NCBI RefSeq assembly: GCF_030316605.1
Contig: NZ_CP127039.1
Coordinates: 930,001 to 994,000 of the forward strand
Length of the DNA: 64,000 nt
Origin: Spiroplasma ixodetis Y32
GTDB lineage: Bacteria > Bacillota_I > Bacilli_A > Mycoplasmatales > VBWQ01
Reading direction: 5' to 3'
Shown here: positions 9,240 to 19,681 of the stretch, piece after piece
Position numbering within the stretch: the first letter of the stretch is position 1
How the letters are laid out: the number at the start of each line of letters is the position of its first letter
The notes under the pieces: generated by a model
Told to the model about the DNA's origin: nothing
Database searches by the model: none
What the model saw: the letters and a program-made list of their open reading frames with translations, nothing else
Made by a program: the position numbers and the translations under genes

Positions 9240-10911
9240 TTATTTATTATATGGCAAATATGAAGATGCTTTTTTTACAGTAGCATTATTTTTACCTCTA
9301 ATTAAATTTTTATATGGATATAGTGAATAAAACAAAGCATCATATGAGTCTTGATACATATTTTTATCAGGAATGTTAGTTTTTGTTTGGTCATAACGTA
9401 ATTCTTCTAAACATTGAGTAGTTTTTGGTAAATCATTTTTATTAGCATAAAAGTTTCCATAACTCATAATATTTTTCATTCAAACTACTCTATTAGTTAA
9501 TCCTGCTTCTTGATTTAAATTTGAAGCATGTTTAATAGCAGTTTGTGTTATTAAAATAGTATTATGTTCATCTATTAATTTTTGATTTAATCAATCCATT
9601 GCCGTTCTTGCTTTATCATCATAAAAATAAATTGCTTGTTCAAAATTTTCAAAATTATCCATTAATCCTAAAATTTCATTAACATAATCATTAATTTTTT
9701 CATTTTCATTTATAAAATCATTTGGCGTAACTACTAATTCACAAATAATATAAGCATCATAATAACCAGTATTATTATATTCTTTAAAACCCACTACCAT
9801 AAATACAGTATGGTCTTTATGTCCGGTTGCTCAATCAATACCAACTGAATAAAAATCAAATTTATACATATCTTTTTCTTGATTATAAAATTGTTTTAAA
9901 TCATATGTTTGTTAATATTTTACTGTTTTTTGAAACGGAAAAATTGTTGCATCACTATCTAAAAATTCAAAACCATAAAAAACAGTATTAAATTCATCAG
10001 GATTACTTTTTTTCATTTCTAATAATGTTCTTTTTTGAATGTCAGGTAATTTATCTCAAAACGGTTGAATAGTAAATCTTAAAACAAATAAACCTAAACC
10101 ACTAAATATGTCTTGATTTTCATAATAAACTTTACCAATTTTTTTAAGATTATCCATTACTTTATCATTTAATGGTAAAAACGGCGTACAATATTTTAAA
10201 TAAAATGGATGATATTTATCATAAGGATTACATGTAAAAGTAATAAAGAAACTTTTATAAAAATAGCGAGTAATTTTTTGTCCAAATGTACTACTATATA
10301 TATTTTTATCAATAAATTTTCAACTTCACTCTTTAATAGGTTCATTTGACACTTTAATTCTGTTGCTTCTAAACATAGAGTTTTGTAATCTTTCATATCG
10401 ATATGTTAATTGCTTTTCTGTTAAAGTTTATTTTTCTTCAGCCATTATTATTTCATCTGTTCTTGAACCTAAAAAACTTGAACCACCCGCTTCTTTTCCA
10501 AAAATTTTATTACCATTTGCATAACCAATAAAGTTAATTTGTTGATTATTAGGGAAAATAATACAACCACCATTCTTAGTAATTTTTCATTTAATACCAT
10601 GTGGATTATTAGGTAATAAATTAATATCATATTTATCTAGTAAAACTTGACAAACATTCATTAATGCACCAATAGTAGTTTCGCTATGAGTATTTTCATA
10701 ACGTCTTACTTCTTGAACACTACTATCACTAAAATTACAGCATATAAATAAATCAAATGCTAAACAGTTTCAAGTTTTTCTTGTTCCACGCGCAGTTGGA
10801 ACAAAACGATAAAAACAGTTTGTTGTGAAAAACTCTGCTCATTCATTACTAACAAATTTTTTAAAAATATCTCAACTAAAACCGTAATTATTATCACTAA
10901 AATTTAGATTA
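9240..10911 (-). pseudogene. phage terminase large subunit, broken (cassette copy 1)
   Basis: Same protein as the copy at 32192-33907 (RFVPTARGTRKTWN near the N-terminus, then the nuclease-like half with MVVGFKEYNNTGYYDAYI). Terminase large subunits translocate DNA into phage capsids. Assignment rests on the overall pattern: a P-loop-type arginine-rich start, then a metal-nuclease part with GIDWATGPKDNT. The frame is broken by UAA at 10428-10430 (GAA in the other copy) and by UAA near 9915, where the other copy has UGA Trp (LKYWQTYD). The 5' end is lost at the ISLre2 junction. Confidence 0.65.
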
Positions 10912-11433
10912 TACAATGGATATTCATAGAATTTTTGAAAAACATAAAGTTTTTAATAAAAATGTAAAAAAAATTAAATTAGAAAAAAATCAACCCATTT
11001 ATATTAGTATTGATGATGGCCATCGAAAGTTTTGAGAAATTAAAAGAAAAATTAATAAGTATTCAATGCGTTTAGTAGCATTTTATACAGATAATATTAA
11101 TCATACATTAGTCAATAAAATAGTAAATGTTATTATTAGACACCAAATAAAACAAAAATTGGAGTTAAAAAAACTGCTGAATTTATTTTAGAACAAGGAA
11201 AAAGATTTTTTGAAAATTTTGAACAAGCCAAAATCATTATTTGTGGAGATAGTGCAGGATGAATTAAAGAAGTTGCCAATTATTTAGATGCACAATTTGT
11301 TTTAGATAAATTCCATTTAATTAGAACATTATATCTTGGTATACTTGCCGGAAATAAAGGTAAATATTGACAAGAATATGATACTTGTAAAAATTTAATT
11401 GAAAATGGTCAATATGATAAGTTAATTAATTAT

Positions 11434-12373
11434 CGGACTTCTCCCCACATGTACTTGTGGAGGAAACAATGAAATTGAATGAGTTCAACAATGCTTTTCA
11501 AACAGAACAGGATTGTTTAAAATATATAGCAAGTTTGAAGAAAAACAAATGTATCATGTGTTCTTGAACAAGTTTGAATACTTCTAATTTAAGAAGAATA
11601 AGATGTTTGAAATGTCATCAAACATTTAGTATTCTTCATGGCACCATTTTTTACAAGTCACAAACACCTTTGAGATTTTGATTTTATCTCATCTTTAGAT
11701 GAATAAACACCAAACATGGAATTACATCAACTGATGTTGCAAAAGAATTGGGTGTGACTTTGAAAACTGCTTAAAGAATGGGTCATGAAATCAGAAATCG
11801 TATTGCCAAACAAGAACATCAATTTATTGTTGAGGGCATAGTGCAAATGGATGAAATGTATCTTTCACATATGGGTTTTAAAAAACAAGGAAGATCTTTG
11901 ATAAATAAAACATTAATTGTTGGGATTTATGAAAAAACAACCAATAATTTAATTGTGAAAGTAATCAAAAACGCAAAAAGTAAAAATCTTTTGCAGTTTG
12001 CAAGAAACCATATTTCTTCAAAGTGTGATGTACATACTGATTCTTGAAAAGGATATCGTGATTTCAAATCACTTTTCCCTAATCACAAAACAGTTAACCA
12101 TCAAGATGGTTATGTTTTAAAAATTGCCGTAAATACCAATCAAATTGAATCAGTATGAAAACATATACGAAGAACATTTAAAACACATATCAAAGTTGCA
12201 AAACATCATGTTCATTTATATGCCAAAGAAGCTGCATATAAATTCAACAAGATATCTACTTTTGAAACTGTAATGCTATGTTTCATTTAAAAATGTGGGG
12301 GGAAGTCCGTAGATAGGCTTTTTCAACATTTATGTGATAAAATTTAAAAATAGTACATAAAGGGAGAAAAGCC
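11434..12373 (+). mobile_element. IS1595-family element, copy 4 (940 bp)
   Basis: Perfect 8-bp target duplication ttaattat on both sides. One base is missing in the tail. Confidence 0.95.
11469..12290 (+). pseudogene. IS1595-family transposase, nonsense at codon 102
   Basis: The UGA (Trp) codon of KTAWRMGHE is UAA at 11772-11774, leaving a 101-aa peptide with the zinc ribbon and HTH but no DDE core. Confidence 0.9.
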
Positions 12374-12604
12374 TTAATTATTTATATAAAGAATTAGATA
12401 ATCATAAAAAATTAAAAAAACAATATTTTAAAAATAATAAACAGGGAATTATTAATCAATCTGCAAAATGAAATATTGGTACTTTTGCTGAAAGTAATAT
12501 TTGGCATATTTAAAAAAAATGCTTGGTAATAGAACATATAATATTAATATTTACATAAAAATGGCTACATTTAGGTGTAATCAAATAAATTTAAAAACAT
12601 AATT

Positions 12605-12739
12605 TTAATGAACATAATAATTATTAATTATTTCACAATTTTGGATTGCATCTCAAAAGTTATTATTTTTTATTTTTACTTTTGAAGTAGATATAGTAAA
12701 TAGTAATACAGTTATTAACTGTAATTTTTTAGTTTTCAT
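12605..12739 (-). pseudogene. internally deleted copy of a small membrane protein (44 codons)
   Basis: Begins MKTKKLQLITVLLF and ends FWDAIQNCEIINNYY like the 141-aa protein at 30575-31000. About 97 residues, including both central membrane segments, are deleted. AGGAGATTTTCAAG precedes the ATG. Confidence 0.7.
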
Positions 12740-12884
12740 CTTGAAAATCTCCTTTTATATGCGTTATTTTAGTATATAGTAAAATTTAATATAAGTACTT
12801 TAGTTGCAATTAATTTTACTAAGTAGTATTATTTATTTACAATTACATAACAAAAGTCTTAATTTATTCTCGATTCTCGTCTAA

Positions 12885-13292
12885 ATGATAATAAAGACAC
12901 TATTCAAAAAATTATTCCGCATTTTTGTTACCCATCCAATTAAAGATGAAGATGAAATACGTAATCTTGAAAGACAATTATAAGAAATTGATAGACAGAT
13001 ATCAATTATGGAAAGTAATTTAAGATTTTTAGAAAATGAAAAAATGCAAATAGAAAATGATTGTGTTTCCACAAATTCAAAATTATTAAGTGTTAGTGCT
13101 ACTGATTTTCTTCAATATGGAAGAGAATTAAAGTCATTAGGAGCATTAATGGGACATAAAAATCGACAAATAAATAAAGAAAAAAATGAACTAACCAAAG
13201 GTAAACAAAAAAAGAATTCTCTTGAAAGACAAATAAATGATATGAAACAAAGATTAAGAATAAATATATCTAGAAGAAGCCAATTTTGCTAA
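12885..13292 (+). pseudogene. coiled-coil protein of the phage cassette, in-frame UAA at codon 33
   Basis: ATG at 12885 opens MIIKTLFKKLFRIFVTHPIK. UAA at 12981-12983 interrupts, and the frame then continues as EIDRQISIMESNLRF... to UAA at 13290. The second part is strongly heptad-like and Lys/Glu/Gln-rich, so a coiled coil is likely. The ATG at 13008 could restart translation (94 aa). Decayed copies of the same start lie at 30326-30436 and around 18380-18460. Confidence 0.6.
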
Positions 13293-13320
13293 AAATATAA
13301 ATAAAATAAACCTATATTAA

Positions 13321-13410
13321 TGGTTGGTGCCAACCAGAACCTTGGTTGGTTGGCCGTGGGGTTTACCCCACTGGGGTGAGTTGCGAAGCAACGAGGGGCA
13401 AAGCCCCTAT
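13321..13410. other. GC-rich row of four perfect hairpins, possible phage origin or packaging region
   Basis: In ~90 bp of otherwise AT-rich sequence there are consecutive stems TGGTTGG/CCAACCA, GTGGGG/CCCCAC (13356-13371), GTTGC/GCAAC (13380-13392) and AGGGGC/GCCCCT (13394-13408). No T-run follows, so it is not a simple terminator. It lies at the edge of the phage-derived cassette. A single-strand origin of a filamentous phage relic is one possibility; no protein evidence supports it. Confidence 0.5.
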
Positions 13411-13455
13411 TACTTGTTAAGATAAAAAACTAATGATTAGAAAGTGTAAATGATT

Positions 13456-13752
13456 ATGCTAAATTTTTTAACATTAGAGTCGCACAATAAAAGTTTATCA
13501 ACATCGGCAATGTGAATAATTTTTATCATTGGTTTGATTTGTATTGGTATTATTTTTCTTGTGTTTTTTTTATTTAAAAGAAAATTACGTAAAGAAAGGA
13601 GCCTGATTAACGAGCAATTTTTATTTAAACCAAAAAAAGTTACATATCAAGTTTTTCATTTTTGAAATAAAGCTCTTTATATATTTTTAATGTTTTGTGC
13701 AACAGTTAGTGCCATTGTGCTATTATCAGTTTCAATAAGTTCAATGTTTTAA
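13456..13752 (+). CDS. small membrane protein upstream of the PTS permease (98 aa)
   Basis: ATG at 13456 to UAA at 13750, with two UGA codons read as Trp (SAMWIIFII, FHFWNKAL). Two hydrophobic segments (about residues 19-40 and 75-95) flank a basic loop (KRKLRKERS), predicting a hairpin membrane protein. The gene ends 41 bp before the permease start on the same strand, with no terminator between them, so the two are probably co-transcribed. Family not recognised. It might assist or regulate the permease, but that is only positional. Confidence 0.65.
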
Positions 13753-13793
13753 TTTTGAAAAATTAAGAAAAAGTTTTAGGAAGGGGTTAAAAT

Positions 13794-15605
13794 ATGGGTT
13801 TAGTTTTCTGAAAAAAACATAAAGAGAAAAATCAAACAAAAAATAGTAATATTGAATTAAAAACGTCAAAAGAAAAAAGTCCTTGAAATAATGTTTTAAA
13901 ATTTTTACAAGACTTAGGTAAAGCATTACAGTTTCCAATTGCAGTATTACCATTCGCTGCTATTTTAAACAGATTTGGAGCATTAGGACTTACATTTACT
14001 ACTACAACTGATGCTGGTGTTATGCGTGTTACTAACGAAGTGGGTTATTGAATTTCATATATTATTCAACAACCAGGAAAAATAGTATTTGATAATTTAC
14101 CATTATTATTTGCTTTGGGTTTAGCATTTGGTTTAGCTAAAGATCATCGTGGTGAAGCTGCATTAGTTGGAGCAGTATTTTATTTGGCAATATCTGCAAT
14201 GACGTCAATTGAACATTCATTACCAGAAATGTTATATAAAAATGTTTTAACTTTTACATCAAGTAAAGGTGAAAAATTTTCGTCATTATTTTATGTAGAA
14301 AAATTTGGAACAGATGGTAAAACTATTATCGGTGGTATTTATGTATTAAACATTGGTGTTTTTGGTGGAATTGTAGCGGGGTGTTTATCTGCAGTTTTAT
14401 ATAATAAATATAAAGAAATTAAACTTCCTCAAGCATTATCATTCTTTGGTGGTAGAAGATTTGCACCAATGGTGGCTTTAGCAATAACTATTCCCACTGC
14501 TTTGGCATTTGCTATTGTTTGACCATGAATTCAATTAGTATTAATGAAATTTGGTCAATTAGTTGCTAATCCAAATAATCCAGCAGTTGCTATTCCAGGA
14601 ACAGCAGTTTATGGAATATTAAATCGTTTATTATTACCTTTTGGATTACATCAAATCTTAAATACTTTTTTTTGATTTCAATTACCAATTAATGGTCAGA
14701 TAATATCTCCAATTACAGGTGCTGCATCTGGAACAACGGAATGAGTAAATGGAGACATTAATGCTTTTACTAGAGGTATTGAAGGATCTGGATTTTTTCA
14801 ATCAGGTTTCTTTTCTATTATGATGGGTGGTATTCCCGCTGCTGCCTTAGCTATGATTATGGCAGCTAAAAAAGAAAATAGAAAAATGGTATCAGGATTT
14901 TTAGGAGGAGTTGCTTTAGTTTCTTTTATTAGTGGAATCACTGAACCAATTGAATTTTCATTTGTATTTATTGCTCCATTATTATTAGTAATTCATGCCT
15001 TATTAACAGGGATATTTATTGCAATAACGACAGCATTGCATATCCAAGTTGGTTTTGGTTTTAGTGCTGGAATTATTGACTATTGCATTTCTTTTGCTCA
15101 ATCATGAGGATTTGCTAATCATGATACAGGTGCTTATCATATTACTTCAAATCCACTATGAGTATTATTATTAATTGTGGCTGCTGGTGGAGTTTATTTT
15201 ATTGTATTTTATACATTAATTACTAAAATGAATATTGAAACACCAGGAAGAGAAGAAGATTTTAGTGTTGAAGAAAATAAAGTAACAACAAAATCAGAGT
15301 TAAGCAATAAAAATCTTAAAAGTGATAAATATACATTAATGGGAACAAAATTAATTGAAGCAATTGGTGCAGATAATTTTGTTGAAATTGATAATTGTGC
15401 TACTAGGTTACGTTTGATTGTTAAAGATACATCACGTGTTAATTTGGCAAAAGTTAAGGCCGCAGGAGCATTTGGTACTAAAATTTTAAGTAAAGAAGCT
15501 TTGCAAATTGTTATTGGTACCGATGTTGAGCATGTAGCCAATGCAATAAAAGCACAGTTACAAAATTCAGCAACTTTGAATATTAAAACTAAAGTTAATC
15601 TATAA
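13794..15605 (+). CDS. PTS sugar permease EIICB, glucose/N-acetylglucosamine family (603 aa)
   Basis: Membrane transporter that imports and phosphorylates a hexose using phosphate from HPr via an EIIA. AGGAAGGGG lies 8 bp before ATG. The N-terminal EIIC part carries multiple membrane spans and the signature GITEPIEFSFVFIAPLL about residues 380-396. After a charged linker the C-terminal EIIB domain shows the phospho-cysteine motif NCATRLRL (about residues 536-543). No EIIA domain is fused, so a separate EIIA is needed. The segment GFGFSAGIIDY is most like GlcNAc-type (NagE) permeases, but glucose specificity cannot be excluded. Seven or more in-frame UGA Trp codons; frame otherwise clean. Confidence 0.88.
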
Positions 15606-15642
15606 TTAAAAGTGATTATTACAATATAATATTAAAGCTACT

Positions 15643-15682
15643 AAAGCTCATATAGCCATTAAATGGTTATATGAGCTTTTAA
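15643..15682 (+). terminator. strong intrinsic terminator after the PTS permease
   Basis: AAAGCTCATATA pairs with TATATGAGCTTT, with an inner CCATT/AATGG pairing, followed by T-rich sequence. Confidence 0.9.
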
Positions 15683-15711
15683 TTGATTAAAAAAGATAGG
15701 AGTAAAAAATA

Positions 15712-15900
15712 ATGGCAGTAGGTAAACATTTAATTACTAACATTTTACAAAAAATAAAATCACAAGTACCAACATTAACTAAAGAAGACATTATTACTGC
15801 ACTTAATATTATCTATATAACTTGTGCAGAATATAATGCTATTGATAGTTCTATTAGTAATATTGCCAAATTGGATGGGTTACACTTTATTGGACACTAA
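15712..15900 (+). pseudogene. unknown gene truncated by an IS3 element
   Basis: ATAGGAG lies 7 bp upstream of ATG. The first ~53 residues (MAVGKHLITNILQKIKSQVP...) look like a genuine helical, soluble protein. The last eight (DGLHFIGH) come from the left terminus of the IS3 element beginning about 15872. The original 3' end is not recognisable beyond 18266. Function unknown. Confidence 0.6.
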
Positions 15901-15947
15901 TTACGTAGACAAGTGAACAAATTAGTGAAAAGAAAGGAATTATAATT

Positions 15948-16226
15948 ATGACCAATATTAACTCATATACCCACGAATTTAAAAAGCAAATAGTAGCTTT
16001 ATATCAAAGTGGTAAATCAATATCTTGCCTTGTTAAAGAGTATAATGTTACAAGAGCAGTTACTTATAAATGAATTAAGCAATTTACTAATTCAGGTAGT
16101 TTTAAAACTAAAGATAATCTTTCTGATTTAGAAAAACAATTAATTCAAGCAAATAAAGAATTAAAACAGTTACAAATGGAAAATGATATTTTAAAGCAAG
16201 CAGCACTAATAATAGGCAGAAAATAG
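15948..16226 (+). CDS. IS3-family OrfA (92 aa)
   Basis: AAAGGAAT lies before ATG. N-terminal helix-turn-helix (HEFKKQIVALYQSGKSI ... VTYKWIKQF) followed by a leucine-zipper-like helix (LEKQLIQANKELKQLQMEN), the usual DNA-binding half of IS3 transposases. Ends in UAG at 16224. OrfB continues in another frame starting in the overlap. Confidence 0.8.
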
Positions 16227-16640
16227 AAATTATTGTTAAAAATAAATCTAAATATAAAATTCGCACAATGTGTCGTTTTTTAAAACTCTCTAAATCAACA
16301 TATTATTTTAATTTAAAGAAAAAAGAAAAAAATTAAAATAATATTTATGAACAAGCTGTTATTAGTGCTTTTAAAGAAAATAAAGAAGTTTATGGAACAA
16401 GAAGATTAAAAGTCATACTAGCAAACCAAGAAATTTATTTATCACGCAGAAAAATTAAAGAAATTATGAATAAGCATAATTTAATATCAAAATACACTAA
16501 ATTATCATTCAAAAATCATCATAATAAAGTTAATGATAGTCAAATAACCAATCTTGTTAATAGAAACTTTAATAATAGAATTAAAAATGAAGTTATTGTT
16601 AGTGATTTAACTTATGTTCAAGTTAATGGTAAATGAAACT

Positions 16641-17798
16641 TGTAAGGTAGTACAGACATTTTGGACTATTTTCCATCTAATAAAAGTTTATCAAAATAAT
16701 CCATAGGAGTCATTAACCCTAATGATTTATGTGGTTTAGAATTGTTATAATATTCTTGAAAAGAATTAACTAATTTTTGAAATAAACTAAAATCACTATT
16801 TAAATATGGTTTTATTTCAAATAAATTACTTCAATTTCTATGAAATCTTTCAATCTTACCATTACTCTGTGGTGATCTAAACGGTGTAGTTTCATGAACT
16901 ATACCTTTTTTATTACAAAAATTTGTAAATCAACGATTCCTTTGTGGTTTTCCACAAGATGTATTAACATATTGACTACCATTATCAGTTCTAATTCTTT
17001 TAATTTTAATTCCCAATTTTTCATAAAAATTTAAAGCATTTTTAGTAGCATTTACAATATCTCTGGTTTGTGCTTGTTCAGATGGATAACAATAAGTAAT
17101 TCGAGTTTTTTCATCAATAAAATCAATAATATATCATCTTTTACTTCCTGTTATATAATCTGATACTACTTTAATATCAGTCTGCAATAATCCAGTTTCT
17201 TTTACTTCATATCTCAAATGTTTTTTCTTAATAGTTTTTTGTAAATAAAAACCAAAACGTTTTAATCAACGATATATAGTTTTAACCGAAGGTTTTGGCA
17301 AAAAATTAAACCTAATATCATCAATATGTCTTATTAAATAACAAAATTGAAAAGCACCTATACCAAACTCTTCTTTATACTGAACAAAATAATTTATAAA
17401 TTTTTCTGATAATTCCAAATTATACAAATATTTAATATTTTTAGGTTTTGTTGATTTAAATAATAATTCTTCAAAACGTTTATTTTTGTAGAAAATATCA
17501 TAAAAACGTTTAGCTCAATAATAAAAAGTTTGCTTTGGCATATGTAATTGAGAAATTATTTCTTTACAAGAATTTTTATTTTTAAAAATAAAACAAAATT
17601 TTCTAAATTTACGATAATAAATATTAACTTTATTAATATTTTTATCATTTTTATACTTTTCTACAAACTTGTTAAATTTATAATCAAATTTAGTAAAATC
17701 AGCACTATTAATTAAATATTTCATTTTAAACTACACCTCAACTAATAATATAAAGTTATAAAAACTTTTATTAGTCCAAAAAGTGTGTCTAATCTACA
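16641..17798 (-). mobile_element. complete IS481-like element (1158 bp)
   Basis: Ends TGTAAGGTAGTACAGAC and (right, reverse complement) TGTAGATTAGACACAC with a shared TTTGGAC inside. Flanked by a 16-bp direct repeat aatggtaaatgaaact (16625-16640 and 17799-17814), in line with the long target duplications of the IS481 group. Confidence 0.85.
16666..17724 (-). CDS. IS481-like DDE transposase, intact (352 aa)
   Basis: The only unbroken copy of this family in the window. Starts at ATG 17724. Helix-turn-helix region CKEIISQLHMPKQTFYYWAK, then the integrase core with Asp in LLQTDIKVVSDY, Asp in IKRIRTDNGSQYV and Glu in SPQSNGKIERFHRNW. Ends with SLGLMTPMDYFDKLL, typical of IS481/IS3-type C-termini. 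Several UGA codons encode Trp. IS481 placement is from the single long ORF, the TGT...ACA ends and the long target duplication; an IS3-type relative is the alternative. Confidence 0.85.
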
Positions 17799-18295
17799 AA
17801 TGGTAAATGAAACTATATTTGCTTATTAATTGACCTATTTAACCGCGAAATTATTGGACATAGTGTTGGAGTTAAAAAAGATGCATCATTAGTAAATTAA
17901 GCATTTATGCAATCAAATCGCTGTTTAAAAGATATTGAAATATTTCATAGTGATCGCGGCAATGAATTTAACAATAAAATGATTGATAAACTTTTATTAG
18001 CATTCAATATTAATCGTTCTTTAAACAAAAAAGGCTGTCCTTATGATAATGCTGTTGCTGAAGCAACTTTCAAAACTTTTAAGACAGAATTTATTAATGA
18101 TAGAAATTTTACATCATTAATCCAATTAAAATTAGAATTATTTGATTACATCAACTGATATAACAACATAAGAATTCACAGCACTCTAATAAACTACTTA
18201 ACCCCCATCAAATACCAAGCACAAATGTCTACCAAAAAATAGTCCTAAAAAGTGTTGCCATTCCAATTTTACTTCATAATTTTAACACTTACTAA

Positions 18296-18460
18296 ACTTA
18301 ATTATAAGTATTTTAGTTGAAATATCTTTTAAAAAATAGTAATATAAAGTTACAATTTCATAAAAATCCAAATTATTTCTTGTCTAAAAAATAATAAGAC
18401 GATATGAATTAATTTATTCCGGATTTTTGACAATCTCCCAATTAATTTCTAATCTTTTTT
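18296..18460. repeat. third, decayed copy of the phage-cassette flank
   Basis: Aligns with 12785-12945 and with the reverse of 30395-30535 (shared landmarks AAGTAnTTTAGTTG, TCTAAA...ATAATAA.GAC and TTATTCCG.ATTTTTG). No intact frame remains. Confidence 0.55.
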
Positions 18461-18671
18461 TTCAATGGTTTTGAAATAATTTTTCTATTTGAAAAAACTG
18501 TTTATGTATTTTTAGTTGGTTGTTGAACAGCTATTGTTTTAGTAGTAGATGTAGTAGTTTGATAATTAGTAGTGGGGGGTAGTACATATAGTTTGAATCC
18601 ATAGGTTGTAAATATTCATATTCATTATCAAAATTATTACTAAAGAATTTAATACAGCAGTTTCATAACAT
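18442..18671 (-). pseudogene. decayed Thr/Tyr-rich reading frame
   Basis: ATG at 18671 leads to EYEYLQPMDSNYMYYPP. A run of six G (18574-18579, plus strand) then shifts the frame to TTNYQTTTSTTKTIAVQQP, followed by UAA. The low-complexity Thr tail suggests a surface or virion protein, but I do not recognise it. Confidence 0.4.
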
Positions 18672-18777
18672 TTTCTTTTTGAATGTTTGAACACTATCTA
18701 AAACTAAATAATTGCATTATTTAATTTTAATAGTTTATAATTATAATAATAGCAAAGTTTATTTAAAGGTGAATATA

Positions 18778-19641
18778 ATGTTACGTAGTAGTAATATTTT
18801 AAAAATTAATAGTATTAATAATTTTGAACAATTATTTATTTTTTTTGGTTTACCAGTTCTTTTTTTACTTTTAATTATGAAATTAACTTTTTTAATTACT
18901 ATTAATTTTCATAAAAATAGTATTAATAATAAAAAAATATTTAATAAAACAAAAATCATTATTCTTTCATTTAGTTTATGATTTTTAGTACAATTTTGTT
19001 TATTTTTATTACCAGTTCAAGAAATGGTAATTAATATTAATTTTTTAGATTTAGAAAGTTTACCAATGCTATCATTGATTTCGATTTTACATTTATTTAT
19101 TTGTTTTAGTTTTTTAAGTCGTAATAATAATCAAATTATGAAACTGATGCGTTTTACTATTTTGTCAATTATTATAGTTGCTATTATTTTACAATTTAAT
19201 TTTACTATTATTAAAATATCATTACCATCAATAAATAACTTTGTTTCAGTACTAATTTTAGTGTTCTTTTACTATTGATTAGGTTTCTTTTCATGAAAAA
19301 TATTTAGTGATAATTTATTTACAATTTTTAATTTAATTAAAAAAACTTGAGTAACATTATTTAGTAATTCTTCATTACCCAATATTATTAATAAACAATT
19401 TCCAGTAAAAGCATATACTAAAACTAAAATTATCATTTTAACATGGCAATTTAAAAAACAAATGTTTACTAATTTTTACCACCAAGTTTCTATTACTGAT
19501 AATAATAAAAAACTTTTAATTGCTATTTTTAAGAAGAATTTAACTTATTTTTTAAGTGCCCAATTAACACTACTTATTACTAAAACCATTCAAGATTTAA
19601 AAACTTTAATTAATGGTTGAAAAATGGCTTTAATTCAATAA
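18778..19641 (+). CDS. membrane protein at the head of an ABC-exporter operon (287 aa)
   Basis: ATG at 18778 is chosen for the AAAGGTG 6 bp upstream; a longer in-frame start at 18712 has no such site. About five hydrophobic segments in the first 190 residues (LFIFFGLPVLFLLLI, IIILSFSLWFLVQFCLF and others), then a basic, soluble C-terminal part. Four or more UGA Trp codons. It ends 40 bp before the large permease on the same strand, so co-transcription is likely. Family not recognised. Possible roles are an accessory of the transporter or a lineage-specific membrane protein. Confidence 0.7.
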
Positions 19642-19681
19642 CTTTTTTTGTTTTAAAATTTAAAAGAAAGGAAGAACGAAT

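Larger units (their letters stand above)
10916..12597 (+). pseudogene. ISLre2-family transposase, truncated, frameshifted and interrupted
   Basis: Encodes IYISIDDGHRKFWE, then SMRLVAFYTDN and ICGDSAGWIKEVANYLDAQF (the DDE-like centre of UPF0236 transposases). It lacks the first ~120 residues. A base insertion near 11140 shifts the frame, IS1595 copy 4 interrupts it at 11433, and a deleted T near 12510 gives an early UAA (SNIWHI*). Confidence 0.75.
10912..12600 (+). mobile_element. ISLre2-family (UPF0236) fragment, split by IS1595 copy 4
   Basis: Colinear with the fuller copy at 31003-32126, beginning at ATGGATATTCATAG and running to the shared end. The interval includes the whole of IS1595 copy 4 (11434-12373). 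Confidence 0.8.
16217..18242 (+). pseudogene. IS3-family OrfB, two nonsense codons and an IS insertion
   Basis: Integrase-core half: VYGTRRLKVILANQ, then VIVSDLTYVQVNGKW (first Asp), IEIFHSDRGNEFNN (second Asp) and GCPYDNAVAEATFKTFKTEF (Glu). Broken by UAA just after KKKEKN, by the IS481-like insertion at 16641-17798, and by UAA before AFMQSNRC. Not functional. Confidence 0.85.
15872..18265 (+). mobile_element. IS3-family element, itself interrupted by an IS481-like element
   Basis: Termini TGGATGGGTTACACTTT and (reverse complement of right end) TGGAATGGCAACACTTT form imperfect inverted repeats. An AATT present at both junctions may be the target duplication. OrfA and orfB are arranged as in IS3 elements. 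Without the 1158-bp insert and its 16-bp repeat the element is ~1.22 kb. Confidence 0.8.

Noticed and set aside
12881..13072. Minus-strand 63-codon frame
   Set aside because: Antisense to the coiled-coil cassette gene, without SD or family features.
13741..13953. Minus-strand 70-codon hydrophobic frame
   Set aside because: Opposite strand of the PTS permease start; composition effect of AT-rich DNA.
15209..15541. Minus-strand 110-codon frame
   Set aside because: Antisense of the EIIB domain; the sense strand has clear PTS motifs.
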